A stretch of 64,000 nt of DNA from Chitinophaga sp. YR573 (GTDB lineage Bacteria; Bacteroidota; Bacteroidia; Chitinophagales; Chitinophagaceae), in NCBI RefSeq assembly GCF_900110995.1, contig NZ_FOJF01000001.1, forward strand, positions 947,199 through 1,011,198, read 5' to 3'. The first letter of the stretch is position 1, and each line of letters starts with the position of its first letter. This document shows positions 45,053 to 54,379 of this stretch, in pieces. The position numbers were made by a program, and so were the translations under genes. The notes beneath the pieces are model-generated. The model worked only from the letters and a program-made list of their open reading frames with translations. It had not been told where the DNA came from and searched no databases.

Positions 45053-45502
45053 TTAATGGTCATGTGGCGCATCCCCATGAGGAGCGCCTTCCGGCCCACC
45101 CACTGGCAGCTTCTTTGGTTCCGCTTCTCCGTTGTGACAAGTATAACAGGAGATTGTCATAATAGACTGACCACTCTCATCTTTACCTGATTTGAAGAAC
45201 TTCTTATTGATCTTATTGGTCATCCTCATCATCTCCCTGGTGGTTTCCTTCTCTTCCTTCTCATCACTGGCAAAATCCATCTTCTGCGGATTATCCTTAG
45301 ACTTTGCATGGCAGAAGTCGCACTTCACACCTAGTGCCTTGTTATAGAAGTGCATGTTTTTCATCAGTTCTTCATGACTGATATTCTTAGGTAATACCTT
45401 AAGATTCTTGGCCTTTTCTTCTTGTGGGGGTAAGGCAAGGGAACACAGCATCGCCGCCACTACCAGTGACAACGGTACAGCAAGTGACTTTTTAAATTGC
45501 AT
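45053..45502 (-). CDS. Exported c-type cytochrome with two haem sites
   Basis: 149 residues with signal peptide (MQFKKSLAVPLSLVVAAMLC). Two haem-binding motifs, CDFCH (61-65) and CYTCH (119-123), frame a charged middle (DEKEEKETTREMMRMTNKIN). This arrangement matches the CytoC_RC-like family (photosynthetic reaction-centre cytochrome c subunit fold), widespread in non-phototrophic Bacteroidota. MKNMHFYNKALGVKCDFCH is the characteristic run-up. The C-terminus is histidine- and glycine-rich (GAPHGDAPHDH). Probably a periplasmic electron carrier; partners are not encoded nearby. Confidence 0.88.
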   Translation of the reverse strand: MQFKKSLAVPLSLVVAAMLCSLALPPQEEKAKNLKVLPKNISHEELMKNMHFYNKALGVKCDFCHAKSKDNPQKMDFASDEKEEKETTREMMRMTNKINKKFFKSGKDESGQSIMTISCYTCHNGEAEPKKLPVGGPEGAPHGDAPHDH

Positions 45503-45713
45503 GGACCATGGATTTTGTAATAAATAATAAGCTCCTCAGATTATTATTGAAACTTACAAAAAGAACCCCAGATATCAATCCTTATTTTATATAAACGGCA
45601 GATTAAACATGCAAACAGCCCGCTCCGGATAGTTGTAAAACAGGAACAGGCTGTCGCTCAGTTGTAGGTATAAATAACTTTCAACCGTTAATATAGTGCT
45701 TTTAAACATTTCA

Positions 45714-46733
45714 TCACCATACATTCTTTGGGCAGGAGTCATCATACTTGTTTCCAATAATAAAACCAAGAATGATCTCATGTGTGCCTTTCCCGTAGGT
45801 AGCCAGTGCAGTAGTGGAGTTGTCGTAAGAATATCCGATATTAAACTTGTTTGAAATATTTACGCCCATCATCCCGGCAAAGCTGTCTTTATGCCGGTAA
45901 GTGGCCCCTACCCATATCAGGTCCCTGTATTGCAGCTTGGTATTTACATCTACCTGCACCGGCAATGGATTGATATATTTCACCATTACGGATGGGATCA
46001 GGTTAAAATCATCTGTAAGCAGGAAACGGTAGCCACCTGTAAAGAACAGATGTGGCACCGTCTTTCCTGTTTCTGCAGTTACTGCATGATTGGAAAAGTT
46101 AAGACGAGATGGTACAATCTGCTGTGCAGATACTCCCACAAAATAATCTGCTGAATAGAGGTACAAGCCAGCCGTCATATCAAACTTCGTTGTATTGACG
46201 ATACCGCTTGAATAAACAACAGGATCAATGGTCGTATTCTCAAAATCCAGTCCCGAACTCTTCAGACTGAAACGGCTGATACCTGCGCCAAAACCTGCGG
46301 ATAAACTGGTACGGGGCGTGAGTCCTATATGATACGCATAGGTACCATACACACTCAGGTTGCTTAAAGGCCCTGTTACATCATTGATGACCTGCAAACC
46401 TACTCCATGATGAGGTTCTGCGGCCGTATAGTCTTCCCAGTAACGATGCCCCCTGGGGTTCTCTCCTGGTACTGCAAAAGAAGTAGCGGTAGTGCGATAG
46501 TCCTTTTTGCCGATAGGCCCCTGTATGGTGAAATAAGTGGTAACCGGTGAACCACTCAGTCCCGTCCACTGGTGCCGGTGGCTGACCTTAATATCCCAGT
46601 AATTCTCTATACCGGAAAGGGCAGGATTGATGATATACTGGTTAAGGATATATTGTGTGTAATGCGGCTTCTGCTGCGCATAAGAACCGGCAGCAAAAAA
46701 AACGCCCGCACACAGGATTATTACTTTCTTCAT
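45714..46733 (-). CDS. PorP/SprF-family outer-membrane protein
   Basis: 339 residues from the ATG at 46733 (MKKVIILCAGVFFAAGSYAQ signal peptide); the longer frame would overlap the neighbouring gene. KPHYTQYILNQYIINPALSG is the hallmark opening of PorP/SprF proteins, and the body alternates strands of a barrel (VGLQVINDVTGPLSNLSVYG, FAGMMGVNISNKFNIGYSYD). PorP/SprF-like proteins accompany type-B substrates of the type IX secretion system and hold them at the cell surface. The gene follows such a substrate by 11 bases. Confidence 0.93.
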   Translation of the reverse strand: MKKVIILCAGVFFAAGSYAQQKPHYTQYILNQYIINPALSGIENYWDIKVSHRHQWTGLSGSPVTTYFTIQGPIGKKDYRTTATSFAVPGENPRGHRYWEDYTAAEPHHGVGLQVINDVTGPLSNLSVYGTYAYHIGLTPRTSLSAGFGAGISRFSLKSSGLDFENTTIDPVVYSSGIVNTTKFDMTAGLYLYSADYFVGVSAQQIVPSRLNFSNHAVTAETGKTVPHLFFTGGYRFLLTDDFNLIPSVMVKYINPLPVQVDVNTKLQYRDLIWVGATYRHKDSFAGMMGVNISNKFNIGYSYDNSTTALATYGKGTHEIILGFIIGNKYDDSCPKNVW

Positions 46734-46744
46734 CGTCTGTATTT

Positions 46745-48682
46745 TTATCGCAAAATCACTACCCAACCGGTAGGATTTTTTCCGAAACCAGTTTTGAGAT
46801 CTATCACATAATAATAAGTACCTACCGGTAATGGCTTGCCATCATAGGTACCGGTCCATTCGTTGGGGTATCCCCTGCTTTTGAATACCAGTTGCCCATA
46901 CCGGTTAAATACAGAAAGATCTGCATCGGGATAAGTATCCAGCTTTTGTATTCTCCAGGTATCATTGATTCCATCATTATTGGGAGAGAATGCATTGGGA
47001 ATGATGATCTTCTTATACACCCTGATAAACACTTTATCAGATGCGGTCCCGCATCCATCTCCGGATACTACCGTCAACGTATAAGTGGTATCACTGTCTG
47101 GTGTTACAATGGGATCTAAAATAGTAGCGTCTGTGATATTATATACTGGTGTCCAGGAGTATGTAACATCTGTACCTCCTGCTATACCGGCTAACTGTGC
47201 AGGGTCTCCTTCAAAGATCCGCTGATCCGGGCCTGCATCAGCTGTAGGTTTTTTCCATACAAATACTGATACCTCATCGTATGCTTTACATTGCCCGTTA
47301 CTGACTGTCAATAAATAAGTAGTGGTATCAGTAGGAGAAGCAACTGGTGATGCGATAGAAGAATCGGATAAACTGGAAGCCGGAGACCATAAATAGGTAC
47401 TGCCTCCACTGCCCTGTAAAGTAACGGTACTACCTTCGCAGATATTTACATCACTGCCGGCATCTGCAACAGGTGCAGGATTTACATCCACTACCGTAGA
47501 ATCTGTATTACTACAACCCAGTGCCGTCGTCAGTGTTACGTAATATGTTCCATTGCCTGCTGATGTAATACCATTGATCACAGGATTCTGGGAGGTACTG
47601 GTAAACCCGTTGGGGCCTGTCCAGCTGTAGGTAGCTCCGGTGGAAGAACTTAATTGCAGGGTATCCCCTTCGCAGGTAGGATTGTTGCTGCTGGCTGCAG
47701 GGTCCGGATTGTCATCTACTGTGATGGTGATGACATTAGAGGCAACACGGCAGGCAGAAGAGCCGATGTTTGCAGTCTGTGCGGCTGCCATCCTGTACAG
47801 GTAAGTACCGGGGGCTGTAGGCAAACGTGTATACGTAGTACTGGTTGCACCGGCGATGTCCGTCCAGGTAGTGCCTGAATCTGTACTCACCTGCCACTGA
47901 TACGCGGGACTGGTATACCCGCTGGATACTGTGCCTGTGAGGGTGAAAACCGTTGCATCGCCTTTACACACTTCTGCAGAAGTTCCACCACTGCTAATTA
48001 CGGCGCTTACACTGGGTCCGCAGGGACGGAACGTGATATCATCCAGCGCCAGGTCGTTGGCTGGTGCGCCACCCGGACTGCTATTACTCATTTTGATGAT
48101 CACATCTGATGTACCGGCCGGAGTGGTAAAGTAAAACCCAAACTGCCGCCATACAGGACCACTGCTGGTCCTCGCAATACTACCAGTGGTATAGGACTGA
48201 ATAACAGTGCTGCCATCTGACGATAAGATAGAGAAAGTAATATTGGGAGGATTATTATCTGAAGACCGTAACAGGTTCACTACCCAGGCGGCAAATTCAT
48301 ATGTTGTATTGGGACATAATCCGGATACTGATTTCTGATAGAAATAATCCGTTACAGAGGTACTGGCATTTACCACCATCATATAACCACCTGTATTCCC
48401 CGTATGGTCTGTGGTAGACCACCAGACATTCCCTGCCCCCGCAGTAGTGTTTTCAACGGTATAAGATCCATCATAAGGGAAGCTCTGTGCCACATAAGAG
48501 TAAGTAGTGATACCACTGCCTAATGCGCCGGCAAAAGTAGCTGTACCAGCGCCAAAGTCTAAGCTCACAACAGGATCCCCCAGACTGCCTGTACATAACT
48601 GTGCCTTTGAGGTATATGAGATACACATGAACAACATAAGCAGGCAATAGCCTTTAATGGTCCAATAGTTGGGCAATTTCAT
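46745..48682 (-). CDS. T9SS type-B sorting-domain surface protein with Ig/PKD-like repeats
   Basis: 645 residues. Signal peptide to about residue 28. Residues about 30-220 form a jelly-roll-like domain (DGSYTVENTTAGAGNVWWST; NDLALDDITFRPCG). Then come four Ig/PKD-like repeats (AYQWQVSTDSGTTW; ATYSWTGPNGFTST; STYLWSPASSLSDSSIASPV; VTYSWTPVYNITDATILDPI) and a C-terminal gliding-motility type-B sorting domain (IIPNAFSPNNDGINDTWRI; FNRYGQLVFKS; GKPLPVGTYYYVIDL). It is secreted by the type IX system, probably as an adhesin; the adjacent PorP/SprF protein is its likely anchor. Confidence 0.92.
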   Translation of the reverse strand: MKLPNYWTIKGYCLLMLFMCISYTSKAQLCTGSLGDPVVSLDFGAGTATFAGALGSGITTYSYVAQSFPYDGSYTVENTTAGAGNVWWSTTDHTGNTGGYMMVVNASTSVTDYFYQKSVSGLCPNTTYEFAAWVVNLLRSSDNNPPNITFSILSSDGSTVIQSYTTGSIARTSSGPVWRQFGFYFTTPAGTSDVIIKMSNSSPGGAPANDLALDDITFRPCGPSVSAVISSGGTSAEVCKGDATVFTLTGTVSSGYTSPAYQWQVSTDSGTTWTDIAGATSTTYTRLPTAPGTYLYRMAAAQTANIGSSACRVASNVITITVDDNPDPAASSNNPTCEGDTLQLSSSTGATYSWTGPNGFTSTSQNPVINGITSAGNGTYYVTLTTALGCSNTDSTVVDVNPAPVADAGSDVNICEGSTVTLQGSGGSTYLWSPASSLSDSSIASPVASPTDTTTYLLTVSNGQCKAYDEVSVFVWKKPTADAGPDQRIFEGDPAQLAGIAGGTDVTYSWTPVYNITDATILDPIVTPDSDTTYTLTVVSGDGCGTASDKVFIRVYKKIIIPNAFSPNNDGINDTWRIQKLDTYPDADLSVFNRYGQLVFKSRGYPNEWTGTYDGKPLPVGTYYYVIDLKTGFGKNPTGWVVILR

Positions 48683-48756
48683 TGTTTCGATTGATTATAA
48701 CAGGTATAGTGTGCTCGCGTATGCTCTTAGTGGGGAATAGAGGTTGAGTGGTAGAA

Positions 48757-48788
48757 CAAAAATATCCTAATAGGGTTAATAGGGCAAA
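48757..48788 (-). promoter_or_regulatory. Bacteroidota-type promoter of the T9SS substrate/PorP operon
   Basis: On the minus strand TTTG (48788-48785), a 20-base spacer and TATTTTTG (48764-48757) match TTTG-N19/20-TAnnTTTG. The ATG is at 48682, a leader of roughly 70 bases. Confidence 0.6.
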
Positions 48789-48829
48789 ATAATATGCGAA
48801 CGGGAATTATTTATAGACGAATGGTAATA

Positions 48830-48867
48830 AAAAAGAGTTGTACCGGCAAACCGGCACAACTCTTTTT
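48830..48867 (-). terminator. Terminator after SusD C
   Basis: AAAAAGAGTTGT-A-CCGG pairs with CCGG-C-ACAACTCTTTTT around CAAA (one internal mismatch). On the minus strand the stem ends in a T run, 21 bases past the SusD stop. The other strand also ends in T, so it may work both ways. Confidence 0.8.
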
Positions 48868-48888
48868 CAAATAAACCTTCTTTATATA

Positions 48889-50184
48889 TTAATACGCAGG
48901 ATCAACCGGGGTATTAGTATTACCATTACGTTCAACAAACGGGAAAGGGAAATAAGTGCGTTTGCGCTCCGCTACAGGGCGTTCAAATCTGCGCTCATCT
49001 TCCAGTGCCAGCCCTCCCATAAATAACTCAATACGACGGTGTTTGTAGATCTGTAAAAGCAGGTCCGCTTCTGTAGTAACCACTACTCCGGGTAATGCAG
49101 CACCTACACCATAAGGATCAGAAGCTGCTGTTTTAGTAACTACCTTATTTAACTCTATCAGACCATTCGTTACATCATGCATACGGGCATAACACTCTGC
49201 TTTGATAAGTGTGATCTCTCCGGGCAGGAATACTGGTATAGCCTGTGTGGTAGAAGTATAAAAACCTTTAATTCTAAAACGCGGACTGGTACCGATGTTT
49301 ACATAAAACGGCTCACGTTTGTCTGCTGCATCAGGTTGTAATCCTACCGGTAAGCTCATTGCTGAATCTACTACCTGGTAAATATTATTGGTAGCAGCTA
49401 CCAGTGTAAAAATAGGGTTAGTAGTAAGACTGTTATAATTAAAAGTAGAAGTTGTTGTAAGTGTTACACTGTTTGCTGCATCTAGTGCAGTTGCATAATC
49501 ACCTGCAAACAATGCATATCGCGCTTTCAGTGCATACAGTGTATTTACAATATCAATACCTGCCGGTACATTCTTTGTAAAACTGGTACTAATCGCATTC
49601 GCAGACACGGTAGCTAATGCATTATTCAGAATACCTACAGCTTTTGTATATGCTGCCTGACTGGTAATAAATGTAGTGTTCGTACCAATTGTATCCGGCA
49701 CATGATCCCAGAACATCGCCATATCACCAATAGCCAGTGCCTTGAAAATAGATGTATAAGCAATAACACCGCTGGCATAAGTTTTATCAGTCACTACCGC
49801 ATTCGTATTATTTAATACGTTGTTGGCATCATAGATAATCTTGTTGGCATAAGTCCACATGCCTGTCACTATTGCATTGGTATTCTGCACATTCACGCCA
49901 CCCAGTCCCAACTGATTTTCATCCGTATTACCCGCATTCACTACATACGTTTCTCCGGTCAGCAAACTGCTTGCGGTAATAGTAGTGTAAACAAGACTGG
50001 TCCTGTTTGCAGAATACAGATTCTGTAAACCTACAGCAACATCCGTCAATGCATTAGGTGAACTGAATGCCTTATCAGAAGAAGGCCCGGAAGGATCGGT
50101 GTAATCCTTTTTACAGGAAGTAACAGAGAACAACAGCAATGCCGCCATTATCGAACTGTTATATTTATTGATATACCTTTTCAT
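48889..50184 (-). CDS. SusD/RagB-family lipoprotein (unit C)
   Basis: 431 residues, lipobox VTSC (C23). SusD hallmarks: an N-terminal helix around FSSPNALTDVAVGLQNLYSA, TPR-like repeats (VIAYTSIFKALAIGDMAMFW) and the C-terminal block ITLIKAECYARMHDVTNGLI with LLLQIYKHRRIELFMGGLAL. It is shorter than the other two SusDs here. It binds the ligand of SusC C, whose gene ends 18 bases upstream. Possible link to the amino-sugar genes that follow on the same strand. Confidence 0.93.
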   Translation of the reverse strand: MKRYINKYNSSIMAALLLFSVTSCKKDYTDPSGPSSDKAFSSPNALTDVAVGLQNLYSANRTSLVYTTITASSLLTGETYVVNAGNTDENQLGLGGVNVQNTNAIVTGMWTYANKIIYDANNVLNNTNAVVTDKTYASGVIAYTSIFKALAIGDMAMFWDHVPDTIGTNTTFITSQAAYTKAVGILNNALATVSANAISTSFTKNVPAGIDIVNTLYALKARYALFAGDYATALDAANSVTLTTTSTFNYNSLTTNPIFTLVAATNNIYQVVDSAMSLPVGLQPDAADKREPFYVNIGTSPRFRIKGFYTSTTQAIPVFLPGEITLIKAECYARMHDVTNGLIELNKVVTKTAASDPYGVGAALPGVVVTTEADLLLQIYKHRRIELFMGGLALEDERRFERPVAERKRTYFPFPFVERNGNTNTPVDPAY

Positions 50185-50202
50185 AAATTTCTTTTTGATA
50201 GT

Positions 50203-53200
50203 TTAGAATTTGGCACGAAGAGCCACATTGAATGTTCTTGGAGCAGGTACCGTACCGAAATCAATACCACGAAGAACTGTACTCTGTCCCGCTGCATTCA
50301 CCTCAGGGTCATATCCTTTGTAATTATCCCATGAATAAAGGTTTCTACCGCCTACACTTACAGTAAGATCACTGATGCTTTTTATCTTACCGATATTATA
50401 GCTTAATGATACTTCTCTCAGTTTTACAAAAGAACCATCATCTATTCTCCATTCCTGTATACCATATACACCGGCAATGTAACCACGTGGAATCTGTCCC
50501 CTGTCTTCCTGTTCTGCTACTTTTCCATTATCAACACCTTGTCTTGTTCTGAAGTCTGCATTAAATACACTTACATCCTGCACCGCATCCAGCTGTGTAT
50601 GTAAACTGAACTTTTTATAGTTAAAGTCATTCGTTAAACTACCAGTCCATCCTGGATTAGGATCACCGATTTTCTTCTGCAGGGAAGAACCTGTAGGTAA
50701 TCCATTTGCATCACGTCCAACAGTATAACTTAAAGAACTGTTTTGTTTACCCAGTTCTGTTAACGGAATACCTGCTGCGTTCTTCACTTCATTACCATTT
50801 GCATCACGCGCAAAGAAAGTACCATAGAAGAACCCTATTGGCTGACCAGCTGCAATAGCTACAGGAGCACCACTGTTAGTAGAATACAACACAAATGATT
50901 GTCCTATGCTGAGTGCTTTATTTCTGTTACGGTTAAAAATAGTGGTCAGCTCCCAGCTGAAATCTTTTGTTTTAACAGGGGTGATACCCAGCACCACTTC
51001 AATACCTTTATTGGAAAGAGAACCTACGTTATCCAAACGGGTGGTGAAACCCTGTGTAGGCGCAATAGCGCTGCTGATTAAAAGGTTCTCTACCTTCTTG
51101 GTATAATAGTTCACTGATAAGTTGATCCTGTTATCCCAGAAAGCCATATCAGTACCAAATTCCAGTTCCTTTTGTTTCTCTGGTTTTACTTCCGGATTGG
51201 TATAGGTAGTAGGTGACAGGAAAGAGGCACTACCTACAAAAGCGCTTGCACTGTAGGTATTGTATCTGTTATAAGCAGGGATACCGGTAAGGTTACCTGA
51301 TTCTCCATAAGCAGCACGCAGTTTAAACAGGTTCCACCAGTTGGCCACACCTAATTTCTTCCAGTAATCAGTACCAGATACTACATAACTACCACTTAAT
51401 TTGGTATATACCTGGTTTCTTTCATGAGGGCCGAATACAGAAGATCCATCCACGCGTAAGGCACCTGTAATAAAGAACTGATCACGGTATTTAAAGTTCT
51501 GTTGAATGAACTCACCTGAGATAGATAACTCTGTGCGCTGATCTGCACCGGTAATAGGTGTAGCTGCCCCACTTACTACCTGTACAAAAGGAGGTAATCC
51601 ACGGCCTTGTTGTAAAGAATAGTGCGTTTTCTGATACTGCAGGGAGTAACCCAGTTGTGTAACAGAGGTTAATGACTCACTGATCTTCGCGTTATAAGTA
51701 GCATTCAGGTCATGGTTGATCAGGAAAGAATTATTATTACCTGTACTTGCATAACCATTCTGGGTAGGATCAAGCGTAGTACCACCACCAAAGAAACCTA
51801 AGCTCACATTATAAGCATAAGGAGGAATGAAAGTAGTACCATCCTGACTGTAATTATCTATACCCATGTGATAGTCTACTGTCAGGTTTTTTGTTGGAGT
51901 CAGTTTGATACCTGCACCTGCAATGATCCTGCTGGTTTGCTGACGCTGTTTGATGTCTTCAATAACTGAAACAGGATTCACACGTCCGCGTTCGCCTACT
52001 GCCAGCAGATTGCCCAATGCATCACGTTTCTGGATATCATAATAGTTACCAATGATGGTTACAGCATTCGTAGGAGAATAGAAGGTATTACCATCCGGTT
52101 TCTCGTTAGACTTGCTATACACATAGTTCATGGTAGCATTAAAGCTGATCCATTTATTTAATTCCTGGTCCAGGTTTAAACGGAAACTGTAACGGTTAAA
52201 ATCTGTATTCTTTACAATACCCTGATTATATAAATAACCGGCAGAAGCGTAATACCTTGTTTTATTCTGACCACCCACAACAGATATATTATTATCAGAA
52301 CCAACACCGGTACGGAAAATATAATCCTGATAATCGTAACGGTTTACGGCTGTTGTATTAGTAATGGTAGGAGTCAGTATCGTTTGTGTAGATACATCAG
52401 GAGTACCACCAAATTTGGTAGGAGCCTCATTTACATCCAGTTTTTTACGCAGTGAGTTTACATTAAAGCTGGTAGAGAAACTTACTACAGGAGCACCACC
52501 TTTACCTTTTTTGGTGAAGATCTGCACCACACCTGCATTCGCCCTGGAACCATAGATAGCAGCTGCTGCCGCACCATTCAGTACTTCAATACTTTCTATA
52601 TCTGCGGGATTGATGTCCACCATACGGTTCTGTCCTACAGAACCAACAGAATTACCACCATTATAACTTGCATCTGCATTTGTAACACGGGTAGTAGAGT
52701 TATCAATGATAACTCCGTCTACGATATACAATGGATCTGTAGAACCACCAATCGTACTGATACCACGTAATTTTACAGAGATCCCACCGGCAGGATCACC
52801 TGAGTTCTGTGTTACCTGCGCACCCGCAGTTTTACCCTGCAAAGCTGCCAGCACGTTACCCGTAGCCCCTTTCGTCAGCTCATCCGCTTTCACTGTGCTG
52901 ATGTAAGTACCCAGTTGTTTACGTGTTGTTCCTGCCGAAGTACCGGTGATGACTACCTCATCCAGTTTAGATACAGATGTACCTAAAACAGTATTTATAG
53001 TATAACTACTGGCACTTGTAATAGTCAGTGAACTTTCTTTTGCAGAAAAGCCGATACCGGAATATACGACCGTATAATTACCCGGCTTCAGATCTGCAGT
53101 CAGCACATAATTACCATCTGCATTTGTCTGCGTACCAAATTTGGTATTTTTAACGGCAACGGTTATACCTGGTATTGGCGCACCTGTTTCATCAGTTACT

Positions 53201-53310
53201 TTACCTGATAGTTTAACCTGAGCAAAGGCCGCAGCTGTTAAACTATGCATAACAAGCAAAAGTAACAGATACCTGCACCTGACGCGCCGGAATAATTGAT
53301 ACATTCTCAT
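50203..53310 (-). CDS. SusC/RagA TonB-dependent receptor without STN domain (unit C)
   Basis: 1,035 residues. Signal peptide (CRYLLLLLVMHSLTAAAFAQ), carboxypeptidase-like domain from residue 32 (KLSGKVTDETGAPIPGITVA), TonB box LDEVVITGTSAG, plug with LYIVDGVIIDN, and a barrel ending FNVALRAKF. The STN domain is absent and no FecR/sigma pair is nearby, so it is not controlled by trans-envelope signalling. A DeoR repressor gene lies 206 bases upstream on the same strand and may control it. Likely role: uptake of oligosaccharide for the amino-sugar genes of this locus. Confidence 0.94.
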   Translation of the reverse strand: MRMYQLFRRVRCRYLLLLLVMHSLTAAAFAQVKLSGKVTDETGAPIPGITVAVKNTKFGTQTNADGNYVLTADLKPGNYTVVYSGIGFSAKESSLTITSASSYTINTVLGTSVSKLDEVVITGTSAGTTRKQLGTYISTVKADELTKGATGNVLAALQGKTAGAQVTQNSGDPAGGISVKLRGISTIGGSTDPLYIVDGVIIDNSTTRVTNADASYNGGNSVGSVGQNRMVDINPADIESIEVLNGAAAAAIYGSRANAGVVQIFTKKGKGGAPVVSFSTSFNVNSLRKKLDVNEAPTKFGGTPDVSTQTILTPTITNTTAVNRYDYQDYIFRTGVGSDNNISVVGGQNKTRYYASAGYLYNQGIVKNTDFNRYSFRLNLDQELNKWISFNATMNYVYSKSNEKPDGNTFYSPTNAVTIIGNYYDIQKRDALGNLLAVGERGRVNPVSVIEDIKQRQQTSRIIAGAGIKLTPTKNLTVDYHMGIDNYSQDGTTFIPPYAYNVSLGFFGGGTTLDPTQNGYASTGNNNSFLINHDLNATYNAKISESLTSVTQLGYSLQYQKTHYSLQQGRGLPPFVQVVSGAATPITGADQRTELSISGEFIQQNFKYRDQFFITGALRVDGSSVFGPHERNQVYTKLSGSYVVSGTDYWKKLGVANWWNLFKLRAAYGESGNLTGIPAYNRYNTYSASAFVGSASFLSPTTYTNPEVKPEKQKELEFGTDMAFWDNRINLSVNYYTKKVENLLISSAIAPTQGFTTRLDNVGSLSNKGIEVVLGITPVKTKDFSWELTTIFNRNRNKALSIGQSFVLYSTNSGAPVAIAAGQPIGFFYGTFFARDANGNEVKNAAGIPLTELGKQNSSLSYTVGRDANGLPTGSSLQKKIGDPNPGWTGSLTNDFNYKKFSLHTQLDAVQDVSVFNADFRTRQGVDNGKVAEQEDRGQIPRGYIAGVYGIQEWRIDDGSFVKLREVSLSYNIGKIKSISDLTVSVGGRNLYSWDNYKGYDPEVNAAGQSTVLRGIDFGTVPAPRTFNVALRAKF

Positions 53311-53516
53311 AACTAAATTTTAAATAATTGAAGTTGATAAATGATGGCAGTATACTTCCTGAGCTCTGATTGGCCGGTATACACCTATACTCTAAATAGT
53401 CCCTTTACGAATTATTAATTATTACTGCTGTTTGGCTGATGGCAATTACACACTCCAAAGTCCTGCGGGGACTCTACTCCCGCACGATGACGCTGAAAAT
53501 TATATAGGCTAATCCT

Positions 53517-54263
53517 TTATAGTATTTGTATTCCCTTTTTCTTGTACGGTTGTAACTTCTTAGAATTGGGTGGTAATTCGGTGATTAAAATATCTATCTC
53601 ATTCACATCACAAATCTTTAATTGTTCAGAAGCATCAATCTTTTCTGAGATAGATAACACGACAACTTTCTTGGAAGTGCTGATCATAGCGCGTTTCACC
53701 TGCACTACATCCCAGTCGTTATCTGTTAATCCATCTTCTGCATCTATGGCATTATTGCCCAGAAAACAAAGATCAGCCTTGATCATTTTTATCCTGGAGA
53801 TAGCTTCTCCACCTACTGTTATTTTAGAACCTTTAGAGAGTTTGTCTCCTATTACGATTACTTCTATATTCGGATGATTCGCATATTCAAAAGCTGCCGG
53901 TAAACTTACCGTGATAAATGTAGCCTGCAATTCCTTTGGCAGGATACGGGCCAGTTCAACGATAGTAGTTCCTCCCGTGGTTAGTACGAACATCCCGTCC
54001 TGTATGAGTTGTACAGCCTTTAACGCAATTGTTTTTTTATCCTCCACTGCATATACATCCCTGGATGTAATGCCCAGATGAAATGAGTTTGATAACGCCC
54101 CTCCATGTACCTTTATAATCTTTCCATCCTGTGCCAGCTCCGCAAGGTCACGCCTGATAGTATCTTCAGACACCTGTATCTGTTCACTCAGATGAGAGGA
54201 CAACACTTTATTATGCAGGTTTACCTGATGTAATATGTATGCGTGGCGTTCCTCCTTTAGCAT
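53517..54263 (-). CDS. DeoR/GlpR-family transcriptional repressor
   Basis: 248 residues. N-terminal winged helix with the DeoR signature (LSSHLSEQIQVSEDTIRRDL, then AELAQDGKIIKVHGGALS), and a C-terminal sugar-phosphate-sensing domain (FVLTTGGTTIVELARILPKE, VIVIGDKLSKGSKITVGGEA). DeoR proteins are usually relieved by a phosphosugar. With MurNAc-6-P etherase and anhydro-MurNAc kinase next door, MurNAc-6-P or GlcNAc-6-P is a good candidate effector. The gene has its own 116-base leader containing a motif shared with the symporter/GH9 control region. Confidence 0.92.
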   Translation of the reverse strand: MLKEERHAYILHQVNLHNKVLSSHLSEQIQVSEDTIRRDLAELAQDGKIIKVHGGALSNSFHLGITSRDVYAVEDKKTIALKAVQLIQDGMFVLTTGGTTIVELARILPKELQATFITVSLPAAFEYANHPNIEVIVIGDKLSKGSKITVGGEAISRIKMIKADLCFLGNNAIDAEDGLTDNDWDVVQVKRAMISTSKKVVVLSISEKIDASEQLKICDVNEIDILITELPPNSKKLQPYKKKGIQIL

Positions 54264-54306
54264 CTGATTTTGGTTGAATCTAATTGAAAATTGAATTTCG
54301 GCAAAT

Positions 54307-54319
54307 AAACGCAGAAAAC
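54307..54319. promoter_or_regulatory. Candidate DeoR operator upstream of its own gene
   Basis: AAACGCAGAAAAC lies 44 bases upstream of the deoR-type start. The same 12 bases, AAACGCAGAAAA, recur exactly at 57914-57925. Further CGCA/GCGG-containing A/T-rich stretches follow nearby (54330-54340). Confidence 0.4.
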
Positions 54320-54379
54320 AAAATATAAAACCGCATTTTCTTGCTGTTTTTAGCAGATTTATGCGGAAATGAAACCGGT

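Noticed and set aside
53464..53484. TGCGGGG...CCCGCA hairpin downstream of the DeoR gene
   Set aside because: Only six or seven pairs, no T run and a nine-base or smaller loop; too weak to call a terminator.
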